A DNA stretch of 64,000 nt from DATJGR01 sp963787045 (GCA_963787045.1 CAWBBR010000025.1:186001-250000); one strand, 5' to 3'; counted from the first letter of the stretch, positions 50,381-61,303 are shown. Notes: generated by a model from the letters alone, not told the origin. A program made the numbers and translations.

Positions 50381-51069
50381 TTCTCGGATTCGAGATCCAA
50401 TCGATCGATGAGGTCCAGCAGCGCATCCGCGGTGCGGTGCGCTTCGATCACCGGATCGAGGTGCGTGCCGTCGATTTCGACGACCGGCCAGCCTCGCGTC
50501 GCGGCATCGCGCGCCTCCGTTGCGTACGTCTTCGAGAGGCGCAGATAACCGCAGCGTCGCGCGTGCCATGGCGGCACCTCCGCGCTGTCGTCGAACCACG
50601 CGCGCGTCAATCGAGGCAGGTCGCTTTCGAACTGTGCGCGCAAGGCCGCGTCGACGATCGCCTGCTGCAGACGATGCGTACCCCACCAGTGCGACCAGGG
50701 CGGCAAGCGGCCGCGTTCCGCGGGCAGCGTGTCGATGAAGCGCAGGAACTCCGCGTCGGCCGGCGCAACCCGGCCGTCCGACGGCGGCACGCGCGCGTCC
50801 ATGAAGATCAGCATCGCCGCATCGGTGCGCGCGGCCAGCGATGGCAGCAGCAGACCCGCGGCGCTATGCGCGGCCAGGATCGGTCGATCTGTATCGCCGA
50901 GCTGATCCACCAATCGCGCCGCCCATTCGCGCCACGGCGTTGGACCGTTCGCGTCGGTCGCAGGTGTGGGTACGCGGCACCGCCAGCCGCGACCTTCGAG
51001 CGCTCGAGCCGTTGGTAAGAGCGACGCCGCGCCGACGAGCGGACTGTGGATCAGAACGAGGTCGCGCAG
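50356..51069 (-). CDS. Alpha/beta hydrolase, start unclear
   Basis: About 237 residues. The frame opens with DLVLIHSPLVGAASL (an oxyanion-hole-like HSP) and has the nucleophile region ILAAHSAAGLLLPSLA with Ser in HSAAG, and the late His in EIDGTHLDPV. No ATG, GTG or TTG lies in frame before the oxyanion motif; a CTG at 51069, just after the upstream stop, is the best candidate, or a base is missing. An internal TTG at 50913 would delete the oxyanion region. It is probably in one transcript with the Rieske oxygenase. Confidence 0.65.
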   Translation of the reverse strand: MRDLVLIHSPLVGAASLLPTARALEGRGWRCRVPTPATDANGPTPWREWAARLVDQLGDTDRPILAAHSAAGLLLPSLAARTDAAMLIFMDARVPPSDGRVAPADAEFLRFIDTLPAERGRLPPWSHWWGTHRLQQAIVDAALRAQFESDLPRLTRAWFDDSAEVPPWHARRCGYLRLSKTYATEARDAATRGWPVVEIDGTHLDPVIEAHRTADALLDLIDRLDLESENQMRRSSL

Positions 51070-51076
51070 CGCGGTC

Positions 51077-52255
51077 TCAGGCCGATTGCGACGATGCGAT
51101 CGGCATCACCGGTGCGACGCCCAACGTTTTCACCGGCACGCCGAGCAGGCCGTGCAGATTCTTGTGGAAGTGCACGATGGCTTTTTCGAAGTAGCCATAC
51201 GTGAAGTGCTCGTTCGCGCCGCTCGCAATGCCGTTCTGAATGCCGCGAATCACCGCCGCGTCTTCCTTGCCGCCGGTGTCGCTGACGAATTCGGCATCGC
51301 GCGTCGCTTTCGCATCGGGTCCTTCGTTCACCGCCTCACCGCGATTCGTCAGGCGATAGGTGTGGAAGCGGGTTTGTCCGGTCGTTAGCGGTTCGAGCAC
51401 GGACATCGTGGTGTGATTCGACAGCACCGCGATGATCACGTTCGGGAACAGGTGATACACGTACGTGACGTAGCCGGCGATGTCGCGTTGTTCCGGCGGT
51501 AACGCGCGGAGCTTCTCGATGCGCCGGAACGGAAATGTCACGCGGCTGTTGCGGCCGAACGTCTCGATCAGCGTCAGGTTGTCGTAGCCGTACGGAAAGA
51601 ACGTCGTCTTGTGCGTCGGCTTGATGTGATACCCCTCGAGGTTCGCCTCCATGAACAGCTTCCAGTTCACGTCGGAGACGTTTTCGCTCGCGGCGAAGAT
51701 GCGCTGGTCGCTCGAAATCAGATCCGGCAGACCGTCGAGCGCGCCTTCGGACGCGGCACCCGGAATCTGCGTCACGAAGACGAGCCCGCATTTCTCTTCG
51801 ACCGGCACCGGCACCAGGCCGTGGTCGGCCTTGTCGACGTCCGGAAAACCCTGATCGTGCGGAATGTGGTGCAGGCGTCCATCGAGCCGGTAAGCCCAGC
51901 CGTGGTAGCCGCAGACGAAGGCTTTGGTGCAGCCGCTGCCTTCGGCGAGACGCATACCGCGATGCCGGCACGCGTTCCGAAATGCGCGAACGCGGCCGTC
52001 GTCGCCGCGCACCACGACCAGCGGCGTCCCCGCCGCGTTACGCGCGACGTACGAGCCTGCTTCGGGCAGCGCGGCGGACGGACAGAACGGCACCGGCAAG
52101 CGCCGCAGCAGGTCGAGTTCGGCGCCGAAACGCTGCTCGGAGCGGTAATTCACCACCGGCTCGCGCCACGTTTCGGTGCCCATATCGGTGGATTTGCCGT
52201 CGATGTGATCGAGTACGCGCTGGCATACCGCGCGATCGTCCAGCAGTGATTCCAT
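51077..52255 (-). CDS. Rieske-type aromatic ring-hydroxylating oxygenase alpha subunit
   Basis: A 392-residue oxygenase subunit. The Rieske cluster ligands are Cys96-His98 (CRHRG) and Cys115-His118 (CGYHGW). The mononuclear iron site is around EANLEGYHIKPTH with His210 and His215. Such subunits hydroxylate aromatic rings or demethylate quaternary amines using electrons from a ferredoxin/reductase, neither of which is encoded in the window. The normal length supports an intact gene. A hydrolase follows 7 bases downstream. Confidence 0.93.
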   Translation of the reverse strand: MESLLDDRAVCQRVLDHIDGKSTDMGTETWREPVVNYRSEQRFGAELDLLRRLPVPFCPSAALPEAGSYVARNAAGTPLVVVRGDDGRVRAFRNACRHRGMRLAEGSGCTKAFVCGYHGWAYRLDGRLHHIPHDQGFPDVDKADHGLVPVPVEEKCGLVFVTQIPGAASEGALDGLPDLISSDQRIFAASENVSDVNWKLFMEANLEGYHIKPTHKTTFFPYGYDNLTLIETFGRNSRVTFPFRRIEKLRALPPEQRDIAGYVTYVYHLFPNVIIAVLSNHTTMSVLEPLTTGQTRFHTYRLTNRGEAVNEGPDAKATRDAEFVSDTGGKEDAAVIRGIQNGIASGANEHFTYGYFEKAIVHFHKNLHGLLGVPVKTLGVAPVMPIASSQSA

Positions 52256-52383
52256 GATGCGTCGTACCGGAAGTCGTTGATTGCGATGATCCGCCCGGCC
52301 GCGAAGCGCCGCAAGACGCGTGGCGGCAAGCGGGAGACGGTTCGCCGCCGTGTGAAATAGAACCTCTTAATCACAGCAACTTC

Positions 52384-52413
52384 TTGATCCGACTAGACAT
52401 AACCATGTACATT
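52384..52413 (+). promoter_or_regulatory. Candidate sigma-70 promoter of fusA
   Basis: TTGATC (52384-52389), an 18-base spacer, then TACATT (52408-52413). It predicts a leader of about 80 bases ahead of the EF-G start. Two hexamers of moderate quality and no competing match make this a tentative call. Confidence 0.4.
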
Positions 52414-52502
52414 CCGCGCTCGTTTTTTCAAGCACGTCGCGATCGCTCCACACCCGGTGCGAGTTCACTGGCGTAACCAAGAATTTTTAACAGGGCTAAA
52501 TC

Positions 52503-54647
52503 GTGGCTAGGCAAAAAGAGCTCAAGCTTTACCGCAACATCGGCATCATCGCGCACATCGATGCGGGCAAGACGACCACCACCGAGCGCGTGCTGTATTA
52601 CACCGGCAAGAAGCACCAGATCATCGAGGTGCACGACACCAAAGACGGCAAGGCCAGCACCACCACCGACTACCTCGAGCAGGAACGCAAGCGCGGCATC
52701 ACGATCCAGAGCGCCGCCGTGTCCACCGAGTGGAAGGGCTACCAGATCAACGTCATCGACACGCCCGGGACACGTCGACTTCACGATCGAGGTGAACCGC
52801 AGCCTGCGCGTGCTCGACGGCGCAGTGGTGGTGTTCGACGGCGTTGCCGGCGTCGAGCCGCAGACCGAGACGAACTGGCGCCTCGCCAACCAGTACAACG
52901 TGCCGCGCATCTGCTACGTCAACAAGATGGACCGCATGGGCGCCAGCTTCGCGCATTGCGTGAAGGGCATCCGCGAACGCCTCGGCGCCAACGCGGTGCT
53001 GTGCCAGATCCCGATCGGCAGCCAGGACGAATTCGTCGGCATGGTCGACCTCGTGGCCGGCGTGCGGCTACGTCTGGGAGTCGGACGACAAGGACGCCGA
53101 GTGGGAAACGGTCCCGCTCGATCAGCTGAAGGACCGCTTCAAGTTCGCGCTGCCGACGCGACAACGAATGGATCGACCGGATTCCCGAACTGCGCCAGGA
53201 GCTGCTCGAGACCGCGCTCGCGATGGACGACGATGCGTTCATGCGTCTCGTCGAAACGGGCGAGTTCGATCCGGACGTGCTGAAGGCATGCATCCGCAAG
53301 GGCTCGGTGAGCGGCAAGCTCGTGCCGGTGCTCTGCGGTTCGTCGTTCAAGAACAAGGGCGTGCAGCAGCTGCTCGATGCCGTCATCGACTACCTGCCGT
53401 ATCCGGGCGAGAACGGCGGCATCTCGATGGTCGACGTCGACGGCAACGTCATCGGCGAGCAGGAAGTCACCGACGACGCGCCGGCGCGCGCGCTGGCGTT
53501 CAAGGTGATCAACGACCAGTTCGGCACGCTGACGTTCGTGCGCATCTATTCGGGCGTGATCAAGAAAGGCGACACGCTGGCGAACGTCACGCGCGGCAAG
53601 AAAGAGCGCGTCGGACGCATCGTCGAAGTGCAGGCGAACGTGACCAAGGACATCGAGGAAGCGCGCGCCGGCGACATCTGCGCGTTCGTTTCGATGAAGG
53701 AAACCGAGACCGGCGACTCGCTGTGCGATCCGGCGCATCCGGCGCTGCTCGAGCGCATGCGCTTCCCGGATCCCGTGATCAGCGTGTCGGTCGAACCGAA
53801 GATCGCGCGGCGACATCGACAAGACTGTCGACGGCGCTCTACAAGATGGTGAAGGCCGACCCGTCGTTGCGGCTGCAAGTCGACCAGGAAACCGGCCAGA
53901 CCGTGCTGCGCGGCATGGGCGAGCTGCACCTCGAGGTGACGATCGACCGCATGCGCACCGAGCTCGGCGTCGAAGCCAACATGGGCAAGCCCAAGGTCAG
54001 CTTCCGCGAAGCGTTCGGCACGCACCGTCGAGCACATCTACACGCACAAGAAGCAGTCGGGCGGTTCCGGCCAGTTCGCCGAAGTGAAGATGATCTTCGA
54101 GCCGCTGCCGAGACGGGCACCGGCGTCGAGTTCATCGACGAGATCGTCGGCGGGCGCATCCCGCGCGAATTCATCCCGTCGGTCGAGCACGCGATCAACA
54201 CCGAGTCGCAAGAGCGGCCAGATCGCCGGCTACGAAGTGGTCGACTTCAAGGCGCGCCTGCTCGACGGCAAGTACCACGACGTGGACAGCTCGGCGCTCG
54301 CGTTCGAAATCGCCGGCCGCGCGTGCTTCCGCGAAGCGCACAAGGCGAGCCAGCCCGAAGTTGCTCGAGCCGATCATGCGCATCGAGGTGGTGATCGAAG
54401 CCGACGTACCTCGGCGACGTCATCGGCGACATCAACCGTCGCCGCGGCCAGGTGACCGACCAGGGCCAGAAAGGACCCGCAGGCTTTCGTGCAGGGTTTC
54501 GTGCCGCTGGCGGAAATGTTCGGCTACATCAACTTCCTGCGTTCGGCCACCAGCGGCCGCGGCACGTTCACGATGGAGTTCGACCATTACGCCGAAGTGC
54601 CGCAAGGCATGGTGGACGCGATCCTCACCAAGAACGGTCGTTCCTGA
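52503..54647 (+). CDS. fusA: Elongation factor G (multiple frameshifts)
   Basis: About 714 residues. The GTPase motifs are AHIDAGKT (17-24), DTPGHVDF (interrupted by an extra G near 52769) and NKMD; later landmarks include GMGELHLEVTIDRM and the GQIAGYEVVDFKARL and YINFLRSATSGRGTF regions of domains IV-V. Eight or more indels between 52.7 and 54.4 kb break the frame but all domains are present. The motif DTKDGKASTTTDYLEQERKR differs from the usual EF-G switch region (GAATMDWMEQE). It is not flanked by rpsL, rpsG or tuf, so it is probably a second, divergent EF-G. A symporter gene follows 25 bases later. Confidence 0.88.
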
Positions 54648-54672
54648 TCGGTAGAGGCCTCCAAAACCGTCC

Positions 54673-56125
54673 ATGCTGCTGACACTGGTCATCCTCTACC
54701 TTCTGGTCACGATCGCGATCGGATTGTGGGCGGCCAAGCGGGTCAAGAACACCGCCGACTTCGCGATCGCGGGTCGGCATCTGCCCCTCATCATGATCGT
54801 TACCACGACGTTCGCGACGTGGTTCGGCGCCGAGACGGTGCTGGGCATTCCCGCGACGTTCGTGCAGGGCGGCCTGCACAGCATCGTCGAGGATCCGTTC
54901 GGCGCCGGCACGTGTCTGATCCTGGTCGGCCTGTTCTTCGCTGCGAAGCTCTACAAGATGACGCTGCTGACGATCAGCGACTACTACCGGGAACGGTTCG
55001 GTCGCACGATCGAAGTGGTGTGCTCGCTGATCATCATCCTGAGCTACCTCGGCTGGGTGTCGGCGCAGGTCACCGCGCTCGGCCTGGTGTTCAATCTGCT
55101 GTCCGACGGCGCGATCTCGATACCGGTCGGCATGATCATCGGAACCGCTTCGATCCTGGCGTACACGCTGTTCGGCGGCATGTGGTCGGTTGCGGTGACC
55201 GACTTCATGCAGATGATCATCCTGGTGATCGGCCTCGCGATCATCGCGATGTTCGCGGCCGACCAGGCGGGCGGCGCCGACAAGGTCATCGCGCTGGCGA
55301 CCAGCAAGGACCTGTTCCAGTTCTGGCCGGAACCGACCTTCACCGACACGGTGGCGTTCTTCGGCGCGGCGATCACGATGATGCTCGGCTCGATCCCGCA
55401 GCAGGACGTGTTCCAGCGCGTGATGTCGGCGCAGCGACGTCCAAGCGGCCACGCGCGGCCCGGTGATCGGCGGCGTCTGCTACATCCTGTTCGCGTTCGT
55501 GCCGATGTTCCTCGTCACCAGCGCGCTGATCATCATGCCGGAGCAGGCGACGACGCTGCTCAAGGAAGATCCGCAGAAGGTGCTGCCGACGCTGGTGCTC
55601 GAGCACATGCCGTTCGTCATGCAGGTGCTGTTCTTCGGCGCGCTGCTGTCGGCGCTCAAGTCGACCGCCTCGGCAACGCTGCTGGCGCCGTCGGTGACGT
55701 TCGTCGAGAACATCTGGCGGCAGTTCTGCCCGCAGCGAAGGCGACAAGACAGACCTGTTGACGATGCGCGTACCGGTGCTGGTGTTCGCGCGTCTGCGTC
55801 TGCACGTACGCGATCGCGCTGCAGGGCACGTCGATCTACGAACTGGTCTCGGGCGCTTACCAGGTGCACGCTGGTCGGCGCATTCGTGCCGTTGGTCGCG
55901 GGCCTGTACTGGAAGCGCGCGAGCACGCAAGGCGCGATCTTCTCGATCGTGCTCGGCGTGCTGACGTGGGTGCTGTTCCTCGCGACACCCGCCGGTGACA
56001 CGTTCCCTGCGCAACTGGCCGGCTTCCTGATGGCGTGGGTAGGCCTCGCGCTCGGCTCGCTCGGACCGCAGACGATCCGCAACCGGCACGGCTCGCACCA
56101 TCACATCGTCGGCGTGCACGGCTGA
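54673..56125 (+). CDS. Sodium:solute symporter (SSS family; several frameshifts)
   Basis: About 480 residues with about a dozen membrane helices. The N-terminal fold (LVILYLLVTIAIGLWAAKRV, FATWFGAETVLGIPA) and the SSS signature around GSIPQQDVFQRVMSAQ are clear; it ends in a His-rich tail (RNRHGSHHHIVGVHG). Frames change near 55435, 55735 and between 55770 and 55860. The family uses Na+ to import proline, pantothenate, acetate or sugars; the substrate is not inferable. It may be read through from the EF-G gene. Confidence 0.87.
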
Positions 56126-56137
56126 GCCGACGCTCGA

Positions 56138-57232
56138 CTACCAGCTTCCTTTGCGTGTCGGCGCGCCCGGACCGCTGTACGCGTTGGTGTATCCCGGTTC
56201 GACGGCGTACTGCACTGCGGGGAATGTCGTCAGCGCCTGCGTCCAGGCGCTGACGAGTTCGTCTTCGGCCGCGTAGTCGAACGGATCCTGCAGATTGCGC
56301 TCCTCCGATCCGCCCGGCCGCGGCGGATGCTCGTTCAACCATCGCGCGGTGCGCGCGAACGCATCTCTGGCCGCAACCACGTCCGTGTAACCGAGTTCCG
56401 TCTTCAGTTTCGTCAGATCGAACACGCGATGCGTATTCGTCGGTTGTCCGACCAACGGCCGCGCGCAGGCGGCGAGTTCGTACGGGATCGAGATGACGTC
56501 CCAGCGATGATCGAGCGCGTCCGCGACGACGTCGACGACTTGCCGCAGCGTCAACGCATCGGCGTCACCGCAGTTGTAGACCTGACCGGCTGCGGCGTCG
56601 GGACGATCGACCGCGAGCAGAACGGCGTGAGCGATGTTCTCGGCATAACCGCAGTGATGCAGCGTCAGGCCGCCGTCGGCCAACACGATGTACGGGCGCC
56701 GATCGCGTATGCGTCGAACGATGCACCACTCGCGCGGCACGAGTTGGTACGGACCGTAGACGAGCGGATAGCGGAAGTGCGTCGCGGTCGGATGCGATTC
56801 GAACACGACGGCTTCGGAACGGAACACACGGTAGCCCTTCTCGTCTTCGGATCGGTCGGTCGACTTGGCCCAATCTTCAGCGATGGGAACCGGCAGTCCA
56901 TGCGGCGTCAATACAGCGGGATTGGAGTAACCGCGATACGCCGGTACGCCGCCGATCGAAATGAACCGTTCCGTTCTGCCGCGCATGACTTCGCACGTAC
57001 TGCGCAACCGGCCGTACGCCGCGATCGTGAGGTCGAAGGCGCGGCCCGCAAGCGCGGCTTCGAGGGCGGCGCCGTCGAAGGGATCGGTGTGAATGTGTTC
57101 GACCTGCGCGGGTATTTCGGCGACTTCGTGCCGGCCCGTGTGCAGGATCGACACCGTATGGCCGCGTCGCAGCAAGCCGTTGACGATGAAGTGCCCGGTA
57201 GGACCCGTACCGCCGATGACGAGACTCTTCAC
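56138..57232 (-). CDS. NAD-dependent epimerase/dehydratase family protein
   Basis: A 364-residue extended SDR. The NAD motif GGTGPTG is at 7-13, RFISIGGVPAYRG and RYPLVYGPYQLVPREW cover the active-site region, though the classical YxxxK is modified (YRVFRSEAV). This resembles isoflavone-reductase/epimerase relatives rather than UDP-sugar enzymes. The GTG start is backed by GAGGA six bases upstream. The following hydrolase gene ends 45 bases before it and they probably form one operon. Confidence 0.88.
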   Translation of the reverse strand: MKSLVIGGTGPTGHFIVNGLLRRGHTVSILHTGRHEVAEIPAQVEHIHTDPFDGAALEAALAGRAFDLTIAAYGRLRSTCEVMRGRTERFISIGGVPAYRGYSNPAVLTPHGLPVPIAEDWAKSTDRSEDEKGYRVFRSEAVVFESHPTATHFRYPLVYGPYQLVPREWCIVRRIRDRRPYIVLADGGLTLHHCGYAENIAHAVLLAVDRPDAAAGQVYNCGDADALTLRQVVDVVADALDHRWDVISIPYELAACARPLVGQPTNTHRVFDLTKLKTELGYTDVVAARDAFARTARWLNEHPPRPGGSEERNLQDPFDYAAEDELVSAWTQALTTFPAVQYAVEPGYTNAYSGPGAPTRKGSW

Positions 57233-57276
57233 GTCGGTTCCTCGCAGATCGTTTGCCGGCGACTGAGCGGAGCCGC

Positions 57277-58435
57277 TCAGCTCCGCTGGGCCACCCACGC
57301 GCCGATCAGATCGGCGACGTCGTCGCGCGCGTTCTTCGGATTCTCGAGATAGTGATCGCCGGTGATGAACTGCAGCGTTTTGTCGGTGGCCCCCAACGCA
57401 TCGTGTATGCCGCGCGCGTCGCTTGGAAACACACCGGTGTCGGCCATGCTCTGCACGACCAGCGCGGGAACCTTGATGCGGGCAAGGTGTGGCGCACCGC
57501 GACAATGCGAGTGCGCGCAGGCTCCACATCGACAGCCACGTGCGCAGCGTATTCGTCAGCCCGATGCCGCGCGGCGAGAAGTTGGCGACCTTAGGATCGC
57601 CCGCGTAGCACACGCCCACGGGGCGATCGGACGGATCGAGCGCGCCGTCCATGAGGCGCGGGTCGGCCCACGTCCGCTGCAGGATGAACGCGCGATCGAA
57701 CAGGCCGAGACGCTTCAGCTGATCGAGCTGCGACCATACCCAGTCGGTGATCCTGTCGTTGCGCTCTTCCTGCGCGGTGCGATAGCGCTCGATGAAATCG
57801 GCGGAGTAGGGCGGACCGTTGTCGGGGTTGAACATGTTGAGCGATTGATCGATCAGCGTCGGATCGCGTTCGTCGGTGACGGACGGATCCATCCACGCGG
57901 TCAGCACTTCGGGTCTGCCCGCGTGCGCGCACAGCGAGACGTAGAGATCGGCCGCAATCAGTTCGTTCACTGCCGGCGGCAGTTTCGCGCCCGCCGTTCC
58001 GGTGATGTTCGGGTCGACTGCTTGCGACTGATACGCGCCCATCAGCGAGCCGCCGCCGGAGTTGCCAAGAATCACCACGCGTTCGACGCCGGCCTGTTCC
58101 TTCAACCAGCGCACGCCGACGCCGATGTCGATCAGCGCGTGTTCCAGAATGAAGAACGCTTCGTTGCCGCGAAAACGCGTGTTCCAGCCGAGAAAACCGA
58201 AGCCGCGTTGCGCCATGAAGTCGCCGAGGTAGTGCTCGCTGAAGTCGACGTTGTAGTGCGTGGCGATGAACGCGATCTTCGGTCGCTTGTCCTTCGGCCG
58301 GTGATACAGGCCCTGGCAGGGATAGAAGCCGGCGCCGTTGCGCGGCGCCGTCGGCGAAACGAGCGACACGAATTCGCGTTCGATGGATGGCACGAATATT
58401 CCCTGGTTTTCCGACGAGCGCGCAGTATGGCGCAT
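57277..58435 (-). CDS. Alpha/beta hydrolase (one frameshift)
   Basis: About 385 residues. The nucleophile elbow is GNSGGGSLMG with the catalytic Ser, and the C-terminal part, recovered after a missing base near 57520, contains VPALVVQSMADTGVFPSD with the acid Asp and GDHYLENPKN with the His. The start is either the ATG at 58435 or a GTG at 58393 that begins at PSIEREFVSL. Family members hydrolyse esters, amides or thioesters. It is divergent from the crotonase gene. Confidence 0.85.
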
Positions 58436-58484
58436 TGTGCGAAGCCTCGTTATACGCTTGCACGTCCGACCACTGAATTCGCGC

Positions 58485-59294
58485 ATGAACGAGCCGACCT
58501 TCGACCATATCCGCATCGACACCGATATCAACATCGGCGGCGCCGTCGCGCACCTCGTCTTCGATCGCCCGCACGTACGCAACGCGCTGAACGAGCCGAT
58601 GATGCAGGAGATTGGTGTGGCCGTGGACTACCTTGCCGGTCGGGCCGATTTGCGCGTGGTGGTGCTGCGCGGCGCGGGTGGCCACTTCTGCGCGGGCGGC
58701 GACCTCAACATGATGGTCGACACGCCGCCGCGCGCCGAGGACGGAAGTGACCCGGAAAAGGCGCGCTACCGTCGCTTCGGTGAGATGTTGCAGCGTCTGA
58801 ATGAGCTGCCACAGGCGGTCGTTGCCGTCGTCGAAGGCACGTGCGTCGGCGGCGGTTTCGGCATGGCCGCGTGTGCGGATCTGGTCATCGCGGGCACGAA
58901 CGCGCGTTTCGGATTGCCGGAGCCGCGACATGGGTTCATCCCGTCGCAGATCATTCCATTTTTAGTGCGACGTCTGGGCGAGGCGACCGTTCGGCGGATT
59001 GCGATCACTGCGAGCGTGTTGGATGCGGCCGAAGCGCACCGCGTCGGCATTGTCGACCTGGTGGTTCCCAACGACGGGATCGAGGCGGCGCTCGCGCGCG
59101 AACTTGCGAATCTTCGTCGCGCCGCACCAGGCGCCGTCGCGGCTGTGAAACGCCTGGTGCTCGAGTCGTCGACGGAGCCGTTGATGAGCGTGCTCGACAA
59201 CGGTGCGACGGAGCTGCTCGAACTGTTGCGCGGAGGCGATGCCGCAGAAGGTATCGCTGCGTTCCTCGCGAAACGCCCACCACGCTGGAACTGA
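58485..59294 (+). CDS. Enoyl-CoA hydratase/isomerase family protein
   Basis: A 269-residue crotonase. The oxyanion motif GGHFCAGGDLNMM and the second motif GTCVGGGFGMAACADLV are intact. One catalytic Glu remains (LPEPRHG, Glu146) while the other position is Gly (GGGFG), as in several isomerases and hydrolases. Its start follows the divergent alpha/beta hydrolase by about 50 bases. It is distinct in sequence from the two crotonases at 46-47 kb. Confidence 0.92.
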   Translation: MNEPTFDHIRIDTDINIGGAVAHLVFDRPHVRNALNEPMMQEIGVAVDYLAGRADLRVVVLRGAGGHFCAGGDLNMMVDTPPRAEDGSDPEKARYRRFGEMLQRLNELPQAVVAVVEGTCVGGGFGMAACADLVIAGTNARFGLPEPRHGFIPSQIIPFLVRRLGEATVRRIAITASVLDAAEAHRVGIVDLVVPNDGIEAALARELANLRRAAPGAVAAVKRLVLESSTEPLMSVLDNGATELLELLRGGDAAEGIAAFLAKRPPRWN

Positions 59295-59329
59295 GCGACG
59301 GCTCCTCGAAAGCCGCCTACGATGTGCCG

Positions 59330-59791
59330 CTAGCCGCGCCGCGCAAGCGATTCGATGTAGGCGACGAACTCGGGATCTTCACCCCTCAGTAAAATCGGCA
59401 GTCTCGAACGAAAATCCTCGCGCTGACACCACTCGCGCATGTAGTCCTCCCACGACGACCAGCGCCGCAACTGCTTCGACGACATGCCCGGTTCGAAGAG
59501 CAGCAGATAAGCGCGTTCGAAAAGCGACACGAGCATGCTGAAGATGATATGCATGCGCTCCCGCTGCTCGTCGCTCAGCGATGGCGTTTCTTCCGGGGAG
59601 AACAGCCGCAGATCCGGGTTTTGGAGCGCCACCTTCAGAAAGTCCTGGTAGTTGTCCGAAACCAGCTGAAAGACCTCTTCTTCTTCGTTTTCCCGCTCTC
59701 TCTTCTGCTCATACAGGAAAACACCGATCGCGACCGGTAAACCGATCGCCGTTACGACGTAACTCAGCAGTTCCCAGTCTACGAGGTTCAC
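59330..59791 (-). CDS. Membrane-anchored helical protein of unknown function
   Basis: A 153-residue protein with a single N-terminal membrane helix (LLSYVVTAIGLPVAIGVFLY) and a charged coiled-coil-like stretch (EQKRERENEEEEVFQLV), then an alpha-helical tail. It starts at a GTG that overlaps the stop of the MetE-like gene (GTGA), which fixes the start and places it at the end of that operon. I recognise no family. Confidence 0.75.
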   Translation of the reverse strand: MNLVDWELLSYVVTAIGLPVAIGVFLYEQKRERENEEEEVFQLVSDNYQDFLKVALQNPDLRLFSPEETPSLSDEQRERMHIIFSMLVSLFERAYLLLFEPGMSSKQLRRWSSWEDYMREWCQREDFRSRLPILLRGEDPEFVAYIESLARRG

Positions 59792-60830
59792 GTGAGTTCG
59801 CCGCGTACGATGTTGCGCCCGCGCACCATTGCGTCGAGCTTGCCGTACGCGACGTCGCGCGGCAGGTACTTCAATGCCGCAGTCCGGTGCCACGACGATG
59901 CGCTCGGGCGGCGCGTGTCGCAGCGCGGCCCGGATCCGATCGTGCGACGATCTCGGCTGTTTCGACGGTGCGATCGCGCAGATCGAGTACGCCGACGTGA
60001 ATACGCTTCGACGGCAGCAGTTCGAGCAGTTCCATCTCCAGCCGAGGCTGGGCGCATTCGAGCGAGATGTCGTCGGCAGCGCACGCATCGAGTTCTTCGC
60101 AGAACGCATAGCCGTGCGGCTTGTTCGCCACGTGTTTGCCGTAGCCGAAACAGACGTGCAGAGCCGTCGTGCCGGTTGCGCCTTCGAGCGCGCGGTCGAT
60201 CGCCGCGACCGCATATTCGCGCGCCGCCTCGGGACGCGCCTGCACGTACGGTTCGTCGAGCTGAACGATGTCCACGCCGGCAGCGAACAGGTCCTTCATC
60301 TCCTCGTTGACCGCCGCCGCGTACGCGAGCGCGAGTTCAGCGGGCTCGCGGTAGTAGTCGTTCTGCGCCTGCTGCGTCATCGTGAACGGGCCGGGCAGCG
60401 TCACCTTGATGGGCTTGTCGGTGTGCGCTTTGAGGAACGCGACGAACGGAGCTTCGATGGATGTGCGACGGCGCACTGGCCCGACGATGCGCGGCACCGG
60501 AACCGGTTGTCCCGTGCGGTCGATTGCTTCGCCGGGCCGGTCGAGGTCCACGCCGTCGAGCGCGTTCGCGAACAGATTCGAGTAGCTCTCCCTGCGCATC
60601 TCGCCGTCTGTCACCACGTCGACGCCCGCGCGGAGCTGATCGAACAGCGCGACGAGCGTCGCGTCGCGCTGTGCTTCTTCGAGATGCTCGGCCGACACGC
60701 GCCATAACTCCTTTGCGCGCACGCGCGGCGGTAGTCGCGCGTCGAGTTTGGCCCGGTCGATCAGCCAATCCGGCTGTGCGTAGCTGCCGACCAGCATCAC
60801 CGGCAGCAGTGGGTTCATGCGATTCGTCAT
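59788..60830 (-). CDS. Cobalamin-independent methionine synthase-like (MetE core) protein (two frameshifts)
   Basis: About 347 residues, covering only the catalytic half of MetE. The zinc ligands are visible as HVCFGYG and, after frames meet near 59945 and 59880, VVAPDCGLKYLPRDVA with the last Cys. LPGPFTMTQQ and VDIVQLDEPYVQAR also fit. MetE-core proteins transfer methyl groups, often between cofactors and thiols. The frame is continuous with the upstream MarR gene, but an ATG at 60830 overlapping a shifted stop (TGATG) suggests two proteins originally. Confidence 0.82.
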
Positions 60831-61301
60831 CAGGCTTCGTCCGCGCTTGCAGTTGAGGTTCGCGCGCATCTGAATGGCCACGCGTAGGTAGGTATCGAGA
60901 TCGCGTTGCGGAATGTCGCGCGTCGCGATCGCATTCACGTCGGCCGCGTTGTGCACGAGCTTCGGCTTCAACCGTTTCGCTTTTGCCGTGAGGAAGACGT
61001 TGCTGCGACGCCGGTCGATTGCGTCGCGCCGCTTCCGAACCAATCCCGCCTGCTGCATCGATTCGAGCATCAGCATCGTCGACGATTCCGCGAGATTCGC
61101 TTCGTCGGCCAGTTCGCGCTGCGACATGCCGTCGCGTTGCCACAGCACGCGCAGCAGGTACCAGAAGCCGTTCGACAGCGCGTGGCCGATGTGCCGCTGC
61201 AGTGCGCGGTCGAACGCACGATGCGTGGCGCGCGTCTGGTAGCCGTAGCTCTTGAGCGGGTCGTTGTCGAACGGTTTGCCGAATGGTTTCGCGGCCGCCA
61301 T
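60830..61301 (-). CDS. MarR family transcriptional regulator
   Basis: About 157 residues, typical of the family. The winged-helix part reads LLRVLWQRDGMSQRELADEA, AESSTMLMLESMQQAGLVRK and RRSNVFLTAKAKRL. MarR regulators usually sense small aromatic acids, which fits the gentisate-dioxygenase-like and flavin reductase genes of the same operon. Its natural stop (TGA at 60830-60832) is one frame away, suggesting an extra base near 60845; as written, the frame reads on into the MetE-like gene. Confidence 0.85.
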
Positions 61302-61303
61302 GG

